In this document: piece by piece, positions 37,540-50,105 of the stretch | Layout: each line of letters opens with the position of its first letter | Numbering within the stretch: position 1 is the stretch's first letter | Assembly: GCA_050084985.1 (NCBI GenBank) | Contig: JBITNC010000001.1 | Span: forward strand, 188,976,001 to 189,040,000 | Source of the DNA: Nageia nagi | Lineage: Eukaryota; Pinophyta | Reading direction: 5' to 3' | Length of the DNA stretch: 64,000 nt | Translations under genes and position numbers: made by a program | The notes under the pieces: model-generated | What the model was told of the DNA's origin: nothing | The model's database searches: none | What the model saw: the letters and a program-made list of their open reading frames with translations, nothing else

Positions 37540-37624
37540 AATAAGTCATTTAGGAAGTTAAAATAAAACTTATTAAATAAATAATAAATTATTTTTAGGA
37601 ATCTATATTTTTCCCCTCTTTGGA
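37540..37624 (-). repeat. Element G polypurine tract and start of its 3' LTR
   Basis: On the minus strand ccaaagaggggaaaaa (37,624-37,608) is followed by TATAGATTCCTAAAAATAA, the decayed TGTAGATTCC start. This continues into element C at 37,539 and resumes at 29,030. It shows C landed about 70 bp inside this LTR. Confidence 0.75.
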
Positions 37625-39466
37625 TGTGAAATGAAAAGCATTAAAATTGCATAATCTAAAGAAGTTTAAAGAAGAGAAAAAAAATTTCAATAGTAAAGTG
37701 GACTTCCCTTTTTTGATCGATATGCCAAGTATGATATGTCTTCTTCCCCATTTTGGTTTTTTATTTACCCTTGATTTAGCTTCTTTAGGGAATCAAGCCA
37801 AAAATCAGAATTCCTGTATGAGGAGAGTGCCTCTATTTGGGTCCTACTCTCCTAGATAATTTCTTTTTGAGAACAATTCAACATAATACCTACATAGATC
37901 ATATCCAATGAAAAAATAATCAATTTAAATATAAAGCATGTAATACATATAATATCCATTATGTTCCTATGGTCATTATGATGCAGAGTTCTATTTAACC
38001 ATGATTATCAAGTAGATGAGGTCCTTTCATGCCCCAAGCTTGGAATAACCTACAATTTGTAAGATATTTTGCTCATGGAGTGACCATGGTATTAAAAATA
38101 TTTGTTAGCATAACATTAAATTTATCTATCATTGATACAATTCCACTTAACTTCCATAAAAAAGTACCCAATATTCAAATATACATTCGTCTTACTTATC
38201 AATTTATCACATTTGATTTCATTGCATTGATTGAGTTTATTGATTTTCAAAGTAAAGGTACATTGTTAACAGTGTTATTTTCATAGAATTTTGCAACCAT
38301 ATCTTTTGTAATTTTATATAGTATTCCTATTATAGTGGATATTTATGAAAAAATGGCATTTTCAAATAGATATTCAAGGATTTGTAGTATGCCCAATTTG
38401 TAATAAATTTATATGATACACATGCTACTAATAGTGTAAAAATAGTAATATTAGGTCTACAAAATTGATTCATAGTCAATTAACAACAAGTGATCATGTT
38501 TAGCATTATAAAAATCATGAAAGAACATTTCTGCATAACACAAAATTTTTTGCATAAGAAAAATTTGACCCTATTTGCCTTTAGTCTCCACATAAGCCAT
38601 AGTTTTTTCTGCATAAGCATACTATTAGCCATTTTGAACTATTAAAACCTTGATAGCATTATTGATATTTAAAAGAATCCAAGATTTTATGTTAATCATG
38701 CTATTAACAATGTTAAAATGAATAAATTGAACATTTGTAAAAAGAACATATTTAATTGGCATTGAGTAACTGCAATTCAGACATTTAATATTCCAAAAAT
38801 ATGTTTCTATACAAAAATAAAAATTTTGCATATGCCTTTATTTTGACCAAGTCTAACAATTTGTAATTTCATATTTTTCATCATGTTACCTTTATCATAT
38901 GCACCCATTTTAAACAAGCAAAAATAGAAACATAGTATAGGACTTGAATTGCTTTCTAATTTTCAATAAATCATACTATTAATCATGTTCATTTAATAAT
39001 AACAATCATGAAAAATAGAACATAATCTATTTCATTACAAATACATAAGTAAAAATTCAATATCACTATATTTACCATTTGTGATCATCACACATTGAAT
39101 CATATGGTAATTTCATGTTTTTGATGTCATTAATAGTGTGAAATTGGAAAAATTAGGTTTTCAAAAAGATGTTATGACCAAGTAATACAATTTCATGTGT
39201 TTTACCCTCATCATTCATCACTTTGTAAGAACTATTATTGAAATTTTAGAGGTGATTTATTTAGGCTATGGTTAGTGCAAAAATTGAATAAAAAGGGGGG
39301 TTACACATTGATATTTGGCATTTCACTCCTATCATTTTCCTATCTAACATTCTTTGGCAAAATTGTGACTCCTTTTTCTAGCTTGGAGTTGATTTAATTC
39401 TCACTACCATTGATTTCCTATACCCTCGTTTCCCTAGCTATTTGATTTTCTTATTTACTTGCTAAG
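37625..39466. other. Element G 3' body, non-coding
   Basis: No protein recognised. Several single copies of the quasi-palindromic core occur (about 38,422, 38,697, 38,981, 39,123). A transcription start for the PMD gene on the plus strand would have to lie here, but no convincing promoter is visible. Confidence 0.4.
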
Positions 39467-41712
39467 ATGGCAGATGATGGATGGCATGTAGTGGAGAGGC
39501 CTTTGACTTAATGTAAAGGATATATTGTTGAGTATCTATGTAGTCTCCCTTTTTACCATGTAGTATGTTTTGATCCACTTTTATTTCTTATTCATTTTCT
39601 TATTTCAAATTTTATCCATTTTGAATGCTAGGGCTTCCTTATTCTATCATTTTATTTTTTAGTTTCCCTTGGCTAGGCCTTCATCATCTATCATACATAC
39701 ATTCACTGGGAATTATCATATTGTTCATGCTTTATAAGTGATTCCCTAACCCTAACATTGGTATTTTTAGAGTGTTTAAAATTGTATTTGCACTTCATAT
39801 TATAATTAGTTTACTTGAGCTCTCATAGTGGATAATATGAATTTTAATTTTTTAATTTTACAGGAGCATAAGATAACCATTAGGGATGGAGCAATTTACA
39901 TCACATCATTGGAGAAGGCCAAGGAGTGGTACAAATTGAATCATGAGGATGATATCCTTATTAGGTTAGGTTTAAATGATCTTGCTATAGTCGATCATGT
40001 ACAAAATGACCTTCCTCTTCTCATAATTGGTTGAGAACTATAACCAAGATACCAACACCTTTCACTTATCCGTAGGTGAAATGACCATTACATTACTTGA
40101 TGTATACCAGATATGGTATGTACCTATTCATGGATGACTAGTTCCATAGGCTAAAGTTTCAAAAAATGAGGCTAGATAGAGATATGTAGGGTGGCTCAAG
40201 GGAAAGGACAATCATGAATAGGATCATAGGACCTCCAACTTGCATAAAGCATGCAAGTTTGCATCTCCTTTTAGGAATCTAAGGATCCTTTAACCTCAAG
40301 TATTTTTACCTATATTTTCCCAAACAAGAGTAGCTTAGCTTTTCCATTAGGCATGGTTTAGATTGTATATGATATTTGTGCCAAGGGCACATGATATGCT
40401 TGGGCACCTATTTTTTTGGCTTAGTTGTATAGGGACTTGCATAATTTTGTATCTATGGATAAGTTCATTACCATTGCATATGTGAGTTTGTTGCAAGTGT
40501 GGGCTTATGATAAGATTGCTATGATCATACTAGTGGGACTCCAAAGGGCTAAGGAGGACCTTACAAAAAAAAATATGACAAGATGGATTTCTAAACTCCA
40601 TGGATATAAATATCCACACAAAGTAGAGGATAGAAAATGAGAGATTGATAAACTACAATTGAAGGACCTAGTGTGGGTTTCTTATGCTGATTACATATGG
40701 GATGAGGATGTTTTTCTATTGGCCTAAGTGAGATATCCATGCTTCCTTCAGAGCATAAGGAAGCTTGTGGAGTAGTACTTTCCACAACATGTGCTGAGAT
40801 AGTTTGGTATTTGATAGCGTATTCCACCTACCCCTAATACTATATTAGATAAAGAGTGAAGAGGGATGTCCCTCAAGGGGCACATATTATGCCCACATGT
40901 GATGACATGGGAGTATCCATGTATAATGGATCCCATAAAGCCCACCTCTATGGATCTAAGAACTAGTTGAGGATACACAACATAATGGGCTATGGTGAGA
41001 CTAGCCTCATTGGGTATTGATGAGGAGGTGGAAGATGAGGAGATGGATGTCATTTTCTTGGAAGATTCTTTCAATAAGGATGTGTAGAATGTATATAACC
41101 CTATGCATGATATTTCAATGTAGGAGCAACCATCCATCCTATCACAAGGGGTGGATACATTAGTTGATGCCCTAATACTTATTTTAGCAAGTAAAACTAT
41201 ATTACACACTTGTAAGTTTATGGTATTTTTTATTTTTAGTTAACATACTATGGATAATTGACTAACTTATGACTTCTATGTGTGTTACAAGAGAGACAAC
41301 CACTCAAATCGCTACCTTAGAGGTAGATATTAAGAGTCTAAATCTCCTTGAGGCTATGGTTTCTAGTCTACAATCACAAATTTTGACTCTTGAGACCATA
41401 ATTGTAGTAAGGGATGATCAAATAGCATCCATGGATCAAACATTAAATAGGTTGCAGGAAAGAGTCAATATGACCACACTAAATGAACAATGGGCATTTA
41501 TATAATAATTAATGGAAAAGATAGAGAAATATGACAAGGATATCATTACACTTAGGAGTAAATATGAGAGAGACAAGGCAATAATGTCCTCTCATGGTAT
41601 TAGTTCTAGTGAGATGTCAAGTGGGATGTCCATTTTTGGACAAAGTAATGGTAGTACGAGGGTATCTAAGCCTAGTGAGATAGGTAGTAGTGTCAGTAGT
41701 GCATGCCACTAG
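39467..41712 (+). pseudogene. Plant mobile domain (PMD) gene remnant 1, antisense in element G
   Basis: Exon 1 starts ATGGCAGATG (39,467) and ends at a GTATGT donor (39,563). The acceptor TTTTACAG precedes exon 2 at 39,864. Exon 2 reads SLEKAKEWYKLNHEDDILIR, LGLNDLAIVDHVQNDLPLL, then after a frameshift LVENYNQDTNTFHLSVGEMT and ITLLDVYQIWYVPIHG (about 40,045-40,128). This is the PMD / aminotransferase-like core (family: F-H-L-P-x-G-E-x-T-x-T-L-x-D-V). Later parts match as well: SLLQVWAYDKI (about 40,480), then YPCFLQSIRK ... YFPQHVLR-stop-FGI with RIPPTPNTI (40,735-40,845). A C-terminal coiled coil (41,269-41,500) and Ser-rich tail follow. PMDs occur in MAIN-like host proteins and as extra genes in retrotransposons and MULEs. 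Frame breaks make it a pseudogene. Confidence 0.72.
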
Positions 41713-41812
41713 ATTGTACAATGAGACATGGTTCCCTCCTTTTGATTATTATATATATATAATAATAATAATCAAAAGGGTGGAACCATGTCTCATTGTA
41801 CAATCTAGTGGC

Positions 41813-41814
<2 letters not shown>
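41703..41814. repeat. Long inverted repeat (50-bp arms, 12-nt loop)
   Basis: Bases 41,703-41,752 pair with 41,765-41,814 with only two adjacent mismatches (ccct against accc). The left arm overlaps the end of the PMD frame. The right arm runs into an (AT)n tract (41,813-41,836). Transcribed from either strand it would fold into a long hairpin. Confidence 0.93.
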
Positions 41815-41848
<34 letters not shown>

Positions 41849-42849
41849 ATGACCATTTTTGGATCCTAATTCTATGTATACTTTTGAATGCATACTCATT
41901 TTTTTACTTTTTATATTTGAATAAATAATTTACTTGCTTATATAGTTGTACCTTTATGATTCGTAATTGGAATTTCAAAGTACAAGTTTCAAAGTTGTAA
42001 ATAATAAGTAGTATATACCACTTCATGTTTTCATTTGCAATTTCATCACATATTTCCATAAAATAACAATTTGACCTATGAAATAAATGTAAGAAAATAA
42101 TAATCCTAATGAATACATCCATAGCAATTTATAACTAATATTCAATTTTATTTTTTGATTCAAACTCACAAATGAACTAAATATATGATTCCCTATTTGA
42201 AATATATAAGCAATCATGAACCTAAGTGAGTTTTTTTATTTTAATGAATTTAAAACCAGATGACATGCTCCTAAAACATCTTAGGAGACCTTAAAGAAAT
42301 AGGATATACTATTTATTTTTGTTCTAGTTTTGTAGACACACACCATTAACAACATGAAAATAGCTCGTATGCTATTAACAGTGTGAATTTTGAAGAATTT
42401 TCAAAAATATATATAAAGGGAAATGACCATAATTTACCTAGAATATAGATAAGACCATCACATGACTGCTATGACAATGAAAAATACACATTTTGATCAT
42501 TTAGAAAATAAACTACTAATGGTATACTGCAATTTTTGTACCTGGTATGCTTTAACAACCCATGCACATTTTGTAGACATATGTACAAAAATAGATTCCT
42601 TTCTAGTGGTATAATTTATGTCATTAACAGTTTGTAGATAGCCTTGTACATCATTAGAATCCTTTCTATAAGTTCCATCGTTTTATTTTTTTCTCTTCAT
42701 CACAACTCTTATTTTCCTATTGCTAATGTTCTCTACATTTATTTCTATTAGAGAAATAATAATTCATACAATGAAAAGTACTTACTAAGCCAATGAATCC
42801 TTTTGGTTGTTGAGTTCTTTTTGGTAAGGGGTTCGTAAATATTTCCAAC
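41815..42849. other. Element G body between gag and PMD, non-coding
   Basis: An (AT)n/(GTAT)n tract at 41,811-41,851, then AT-rich DNA. A clear bipartite repeat is at 42,342-42,385 and further single cores lie near 42,515 and 42,613. No RT, RNase H or integrase text was seen on either strand, although pol would be expected here for a full Ty3/gypsy element. Confidence 0.5.
42342..42385 (+). repeat. Bipartite repeat in the non-coding body of element G
   Basis: Cores accattaacaacatg and gctattaacagtgtg, period 29. Confidence 0.75.
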
Positions 42850-45050
42850 TATCAATTATCAAGATGTATAGGTCTTGCTTTAGGATTATCACCATTATAA
42901 TTGCTTTCTTGTTGATAAAACTTTGAATTATATTTCTTAAGACCCTATAATTTGTTTTTAGGTGCCCAATTGTCCTATGGTAATTACAAAATTCTTAAAA
43001 TATATAATTTTTAGGAATTTTAATTTTTAGGAACACCATTAGGAAAGTGATGTTGAACCATTGATGGAAGCTCAATAAGATCATATTTTAATAACATAAT
43101 AAGAATAGTATCAATAGTATCAGTTAGCTTAGTAAACTTCCATTATGGTCTACTCCTTTTTTTCAACATTAGTTGTAGCAACTTCTAATTTCTCCTTCTT
43201 TTCATACACTTAAGGTTTTTCTTTCTTTTCATACATTTAAGATTTTTGATAATGTTTCTTATAAGTTTTCATGATACAATATTCCTTTTTAAGAAAAATA
43301 TATATCATTTCAGCTAATTTCAATCCATTATTAGATACGAATTATATTTTATACATAGGTAACTGTGCATTTGCAAAAGTATTCTTTAAATCTTGCTCAA
43401 TCACAAAAATTTTATTTGTAGTTTGTTTCCATACTTTCATAAAATTAAACATAGATTGATTAGGTAATTGCTTAATTTTATACAAATCCTTTAATTGAAC
43501 TTTTCCTATGATATTATATCTAAAGCTTTTTATAAATTTATGTATCAAATCCTCATACTTATCAAAACTCTTTTTAGAAAGACTAAAGTACCATTTCAAT
43601 GCATCATCTTTCAAGCTAATTGAAAACAATTTTGCAAGCATATCTCTATCATGAACATATTCAATAGCTTCCTCTTGAAATTTTCTAAGAAGCATTTTTA
43701 GATCTTGTAAATCATCAAATTTTATAAATTTCATACTCTTTTTACCAATAAACAACTTAGAAATAATTCTATCAGTCAATGGATGCTTTAAGCAACATAA
43801 GAAATCATCTTCATCATCCTTATACATATCTTTTTCTAAGTTCTCAATCCCTTCCTTAAGTGTATTTCCATTATTTGGTACTATAGGATGTTGCTTTGGT
43901 TGTTGGTTTTGCACTATAGGCTTATTTCCTATAGGTATATTTGTCTTTAGGGCTAGTGGTTGGGTTTGTGGTGGTGCATTGCTATTTTGAGAGGTTGGTT
44001 TATTTGCTTTTTTTCTTCTAATTTCATCCACTTTTAGTGACACAAATGGTCCAATCCTATGTATTCTTTTGTGTTCAAGTTTATCAATAAATTCCAACAT
44101 AAAATCTAATTATTGATCCTCATTAGCCTTTTGAAAGTAATCAATTTCTTGAGCATGTAAAATAGCAATAACCTTTATATCATGCTCTTCTTTTGACCAA
44201 TTAGGGTTATGTACATAAGCATTATTAATTACAATAGAAACTCATTTAACAACATTTTCTATAGTTTTTTCATCGAACAAAATGCTTTTACCCTTGTCCC
44301 TATCAGAACCCTCATGAATCATACTTAGAATATGATCTTCATAATAGATTATCGATGGTTTAGACTTTTGTTTTCTCTCCTCATTGACATCCTCAATGAT
44401 CACCTCTTTTGGAGGTTCAGGATCCTCTACTTCTATGTTGTTATCAGTGTGTGTACAATCCATACAATTAATGGTATTTTTCTTAATGGTAGGAGCCCTG
44501 CATTATATGGATCCTCCATTTTCATAAGAAAATAAACTATTCAAGAATTATGAAATTACAAGATCTAGTTCTAATAACTCATAATTTGTTAGGATATTTA
44601 TAACCTCTTTAACATTTTTAGTAAGATAATACTCCAATTTTTTCTTATTATATTGCAATTTCTTTATTGATCTAACATGTCTAGGAATTATATCTAATTC
44701 TTCAATTTTAGCATCACTATCAGAAGTATCACCATGGCTTCCTAGACTTACATGATCAAAATTATAATAATCTAAAGACATATTAACCTTATTATGGGTT
44801 TTTCTAATAATATCCATTCTTTTGCTAGAATTTATAGATTCAGTATCATTATCCTCTTTAGTATCCATTCTATCATTGGTATCAAGCTCCTACATTTGTA
44901 TAAGTAAATCAAGGTTAACCTTAACACTTATTCTAATCTCCTTAAAAGAGATCTTACTTGTAGAAACCCTATGTTATTATTCATTCAAATTCATCTTTGG
45001 AACATAGGCAAAACAAACCCTAGTTTTATCATTTTCTCAAGCCATTACTC
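42850..45050 (-). pseudogene. Element G gag
   Basis: On the minus strand: an acidic, Ser-rich N-terminal part (44,868-44,242, with SHGDTSDSDAKIEELDI), then a Pro/Gln-rich stretch, then the gag body at 43,700-43,400: KFDDLQDLKMLLRKFQEEA, LKDDALKWYFSLSKKSFDKY, LIHKFIKSFRYNI, KIKQLPNQSMFNFMKVWKQ. This matches plant Ty3/gypsy gag (A-L-x-W-Y, then L-x-x-x-F-x-x-x-F). Farther on, about 42,970-42,885, FCNYHRTIGHLKTNY fits the C-x2-H...GH-x4-C knuckle with the last Cys now Tyr. The 253-codon open stretch 44,100-43,342 is the longest uninterrupted frame in the window. Confidence 0.78.
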
Positions 45051-45148
45051 TAAGCACCTCAGGTAAGGGAAGAATAATAACATGAATGAATTCTAACTCC
45101 TAAGAAGGGATGCCTTAGAATGAAATATAGGTGTGTAAGAATGTCAAG

Positions 45149-45745
45149 TTCAACAAAATTTACACCCTAAATTGTATAAAATTTGAATATTCATAATAAA
45201 TAAAATGATCTACAATATAAGAAGAGCTAGATATATATACTATACTAGATATAATAAACATACATGAAAATCATGCACTTGATATGAAGTGTATGTGCAA
45301 TTATCAAAAGCAAATGGTAATGGATCTTTGAAGGATTTGGACTGGATTGGAGGTGAGCTTGCAATGGATATTCATATGCATGAATCAATAGCCTCTGCCA
45401 CCAAAATTTGAAACCCTTGATCCTCAATATGCACATAGTTAACAATGTTGAATATGAAGAGTTATGGAGTGCACAAAATATAGAAAGTTTTAGAGCTCAA
45501 AGTTAACAATTTCTCATAATATGTGGCATATAAAGACACCATTTCTTGATGAAGATTACAAGAGACAACCACCTCTCTGAGATCTTACCATATCAAAGAA
45601 TTCTGATCTATGGAGGTCAAGCTATTCCACTCACATATATAGCTTGCAAAGATACAAAGAGGAGTGAAGGTTGATCTCTAGCAATAATATAAAACTTTAT
45701 TGTATTCAAGATAAATTGAAATATGAACCATAGCATATGACATTG
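45149..45745 (-). repeat. Element G 5' LTR remnant and primer-site relic
   Basis: Minus strand LTR end TTAGGGTGTAAA at 45,159, followed by ttttgttgaac (45,158-45,148), a decayed form of the ttttggtgaacc primer site of element A. The body matches 28,390-28,975. Homology stops at 45,745, so roughly the first 130 bp of the LTR are gone. Confidence 0.65.
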
Positions 45746-47299
45746 ATACATATATAAAAAAACTTAACTATATTTTAAATAATTCTTACATGTTTTCTTA
45801 AATCAAAATTCCTTACTAAAAAAGGTTACCTTTGATATTTCCATTATAGAAGGTTGTAATCCCTAGTAATAATTACATTTAAGGTGCCCATTGAGAAAAA
45901 ATTTCTTCCATTGAATCTATAACTGAAATGTGACCATGAATAGAAAGATGGCAATCCATGCATTTTGAACTATCTGATGAATAGGTAGAAAAAAATACAA
46001 CATTAATATTATGCCAAAGGTATTTTCTAATGAAAAGTGTGGTTAAATTTGAATATCAATGATTAAGAAGTTTTTAATCACCTTTCATGCACATAAGGTC
46101 ATCTTGATCATCTATGCATTAGTTTAAAAAAATTCCAAGAGTAATACATATTTTGGATTCCATGTGTAATTGGGTTCATTCACCATTTAGTGCTAGTGTT
46201 CAACTAGCAAGTCCATGAATGTAGGGATGAACTAAGAAGTTAGTGATTGAAGTGGTGAATGTTGAGCTTTATTTTCACCCATATTAAATGTGGAAGTTTC
46301 TGGTACAAGGATGAGGAGATAAAGTGTGGAATTTTTTTGTGCACAATATGAATACCAAATTTAGTCAAATAAAAAATAGAATAAACTTGTTTTTGTCAAG
46401 AAAATACATGTGTCATGGTGAGGTTATAGGTTTCCATGTCCTAGTAAAAATATTATCAACTTTATTGACATATATTAGAGGGTTATTTGTGATCTCTAGG
46501 GTTATCTGTTATCAAAACTCTTAGAGGTAATTTTTTATTATTATTTTGATAATTATTTGATAATATTTTTTATAGGATTTTTTATCAAAATTACATTGAT
46601 CGCTAGGGTTTGAATTTTGATAGTTCTTTGAGAATATTTTTTGTAGGTTTTTGTTTATCAAAATTTTAATAATTGCTAGGGTTTGAAATATTTTTTTTAC
46701 TATTTTACAGGCATTCATAGGTAGAGATATTATCGATAGATACTGGAGAAGGGAGGAGTGGAATATATCTGTAATATTGTAATTTTTATTATGATATGCT
46801 TCATTGAATTGCTATTAAAAATGAAATTTTCATAGATAGTTTAATATCAAGTTTGGGCATTCATCTAACACTTATTTCTGACATAAGCAAACCAAGATCC
46901 ATCTAATTATTCACAATGTAAGTAGAGCTTTTGTTAATTGATTGTAACTATTATTTTATGTCAATTTTTGTAGAAGGTACATAGTAAGAGTTGATAATTT
47001 TATTAACTTTTAATCATTGTACTTTGAAATTTGGCATTATTTTAGAAGAATATACCATTTATTATGTATCCATTTTTGTGTTTTATTTTCTTTGATTGTG
47101 GTAGTTGGTTTGATTTGCATTGTATGTTCTTCCCCTTATGTTCCATGGATTGTATGGTTTAGGAAGTGAGGTAAAACGTTAGCACAAGTCTATGTTGAGC
47201 TTTAGCATTTACTAGGAACTCTATAGATCACTACGGAAGTAGGTACATGAAGTTAGTGATATTAGGTGTTTTTAGTATTTTCTAAAAATAGTATATACA
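45746..47299. other. AT-rich DNA with a small tandem duplication
   Basis: No gene recognised. At 46,535-46,695 a segment ending gctagggtttgaa is duplicated with a period of about 78 bp, with tttatcaaaatt in each copy. Confidence 0.45.
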
Positions 47300-49962
47300 T
47301 TAACAAATAGTAAAATAGAAAAGTTAAGATGAAAAAGACAAGTGAAGCTACCTTTTTAAACATTATACTACTAATGATGATTTTATAGGCATTGTTCTTC
47401 TACTAACAAGTTTAAAGAAGCTGTTATTTCAAAAAGTGACTCTATTGAAAAGTGCATGCTTAGAGCCTTAGGAATCCAAGGGGGTTCACACAAATATATC
47501 ATTAGGAAGGTTAACCTATCAAAACCTAACTAAGATAAAATATGGTTTCATCAGGAGGCTAAAAGTAGGTATAAAGGAATGACAGATTTTCTTGAATATA
47601 GTTATAACTTATTAATGAAGCTAGGGGAAATGATGGAGCAAGCAAAAGGCCATGTTTGTGTGCAACATATGGAACTTAGACATTGCAAATTTACTATGCC
47701 TACCTATATTATTTTTCAAGTGACTTGATGACCTAGTTAATTCAAAGATATGATCTAGTGAAAGATGCCTTCATGGATGATCAAGGAAATGTAGTCTTCC
47801 AAATTATTGATCCAATGATAAGGAGAGATTTCAAGTTAAAATAAGGGGGTCAATCCCTAAAGTTATCTTTCCTAAAAATATTTTGGTCCTTTTTACAAGA
47901 GTCTAGGATTAATTCTTTATTTGAAGATGACATACCTTTGTTTGTTCAAAAAATGTTTCCTCTAAGTATTTATTATTTAAAATTGTGGACTTCTTGTATG
48001 CACAAAATATCATTTTATATCTTAGAGTTAGAACACCATTACTTGGTTGCAAAGAACATCCTTTCCCTAATAAGTAGAATTTCTTTTACCCTATGACTTA
48101 TATGATTGGGGAAAGTATTTATATGAAAGAATGCATGATGAATTGATAAAACTAAAAAGGTATTTCAAAGAAAAGGAAAACTTAAAATTCATAAGGTATT
48201 TAGTCATAGTACATATACTAGTATCTCAAATAAAATATTTGGTCCAAAAATTAGTACCAAAAGCTCAATATTATAGTACAAAAATGTTGCTAAATATTCA
48301 TAAAGAGGTTGGAAATTATCAATGGTTTTGTGAAGTTTTCTTAAAGAATATCTATGCTAGATTTACTCATACAATACCTATGATGTTTTGGCATTTCCTT
48401 TAGTTCCTATAAGAATTCCATAATGGAGAATTAATCATACTTCAAAAAGGGTTAATAATAAGAATGTATGGAAGAAAATTATAGCCTAAACTATTGCCTA
48501 CATTCTATCCTGATTCTATCCTATATGAGGAGGCCATTAGACTAAGATAATTAGCTAAATATTTCAAGGTGATGATTGGAAAATACTTGAGTAAATAAAT
48601 TATTTTTGAACATCCATGTGAAATTGGACATTTGAGTTTCAAAATTGCACACTCCTTCTTAAGTAAATTGTTCAATATGGATTTGAATAAGTACAATTGA
48701 GACCATTTGACCTTGAGAATATTTTCAAAAAACTCTTTACATTGTCAAGCTTAAAATATCACATATAGTAGATGTAAAGGAGGATGAATTGATCATGAAA
48801 TTGAAAAAAGGAAACCCTTGCAACCAATTATGAAAAAGCATGGTACTAGTAAAGGATATGCTAGAATATTTACAATAGGTTTTGTACCACCTAAGTTGGC
48901 TAGAATTAGAGAAAATACTATTGAAACAAGGGACCTAAGAATCAATATTATGGATTTCACAAAGGGAGATGAGCACACCTTAAAGGTAGTGATGAAGCAA
49001 AAGCCATAGTAAATATTGATTCAATATAATAAACTTGTATTATAAATATCCTAGAAGGTAGAATAAAAGATTCAAAATGTTGGAATACTAGAGTATCTTC
49101 CCTCACTAAAAATAATTCCTCAAACAATAGTACCTTTCCAAAGGAATTTCATTCAAGAGGGATTGGTATGAAAAATGATATTGTATGAAAATATTTTGAC
49201 TCAAGATCATGTCTTTCCCAAGGTAGTTATTTTGTAAGGAAGAAGATTTCCCATGGATGAAAAATTAGTAAGGCAATATCAAATGAGAGGATCTATAATG
49301 ACACCATGATAAGTTGTACATGAAAAATATAGAAGAGGCTCCAAAAACCAAAAGATTAATAATTAGATATGCATCTACCTCTTCTTATTTAATTATAAAG
49401 TGAATGTATACCCCTTGGAATTATTTTGAGTAGTGTTATATTATTAATAAAATAAGATGATGAAGAATAACCCCTAATTGAACTAGGTCATATACCAATA
49501 TCGATAGAGCCATTGATCGTAATCCATTTTGACCCAATGGAGGTTCCTAGTTTACCATAAATGTATATGATTCCCCCATCTTCTACAGCACATGAAGAAG
49601 TAGTGATAATCTTATTTTTTTACTCCTAAGTACTAAGGAAGAATTAACAACATGATCAACTAGTAATTTCACATGTGAAGAGACTTTATATTAGGTTCAT
49701 TCTCCAATCATGCAAGTCGTATCTTAAGCATTGGTAGATTTTAGTGAAAAGGAAGTAATATAAACCCTCTAAAAAGGAAAATATGTAATACACTCATAGG
49801 CTAGTAATTAAAGATAATAAGATCCAAAAATGGTTACATGGCTATTTGAAAAGTGTAGCCAAACTATACAGGATATATCAGAAGTTGCAAAACATGTAAT
49901 GAGAATAGAAGATAGGATGGATAGGTTGCATTGTGAATTCTATAATGGCATTCTAGTTATGT
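47300..49962 (+). pseudogene. Degenerate long reading frame of unknown identity
   Basis: The plus strand can be read nearly continuously, with scattered stops and a few shifts, for about 2.6 kb. Landmarks: FLEYSYNLLMKLGEMMEQAKG (about 47,593), DAFMDDQGNVVFQIIDPMIR (about 47,766), SRINSLFEDDIPLFVQKMF (about 47,905), IHDELIKLKRYFKEKENLK (48,128), MKKHGTSKGYARIFTIGF (48,830), and a C-terminal amphipathic helix EVAKHVMRIEDRMDRLHCEF ending at a stop near 49,962. I do not recognise the family. The style (a globular N-terminal region and a late coiled coil) recalls gag-like polyproteins annotated as hypothetical in gymnosperms, but that is an impression. No LTRs were found around it. It ends exactly where the sugar-transporter repeat begins. 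Confidence 0.45.
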
Positions 49963-50015
49963 GAAATTACATATGAATTATAAATGTTTTTCAAGAAAAT
50001 TGCATTTGTATTTAC

Positions 50016-50105
50016 CCCCTTATGACTAAGAACACCTATGATTGTACCAATGAGAATGGCTCCAAGCATTCCTCCCATTATAACCAATGAACCAAATAAA
50101 GAAAA
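50016..50105 (-). pseudogene. ERD6-like sugar transporter exon relic, copy 2
   Basis: A 90-nt minus-strand segment between acceptor cctag and donor ggGTAAATAC reads SLFGSLVIMGGMLG, AILIGTIIGVLSHKG, like transmembrane helix 2 of ERD6-like monosaccharide transporters. Unlike copy 1 it has no stop. The homologous block (49,943-50,409) is cut at 50,409 by the LTR of copia element F. The rest of the gene, if any, would lie beyond the window. Confidence 0.5.

Larger units (their letters stand above)
28390..45745 (-). mobile_element. Element G: gag-only Tat-like retrotransposon with antisense PMD gene, split by element C
   Basis: Read on the minus strand: 5' LTR remnant (45,745-45,159), primer-site relic, gag (45,050-42,850), a body with no visible pol that holds a PMD gene on the opposite strand, purine tract (37,624-37,608), then a 3' LTR running from 37,607 to 28,390 and interrupted by element C. 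The LTR ends TGTAGA(TT)...GGGTCTACA and the purine tract place it with the A/C/E group. The segment 28,390-28,975 is clearly homologous to 45,163-45,745. Without C the length is about 8.8 kb. The first part of the 5' LTR is missing, so no target duplication can be checked. Confidence 0.7.

Noticed and set aside
40748-41209. A 153-codon minus-strand open frame
   Set aside because: It lies opposite the recognisable PMD exon and matches nothing; an antisense shadow.
42515-42650. Further bipartite units in element G
   Set aside because: Single cores are present, but the partner core or the spacing is too poor to count.
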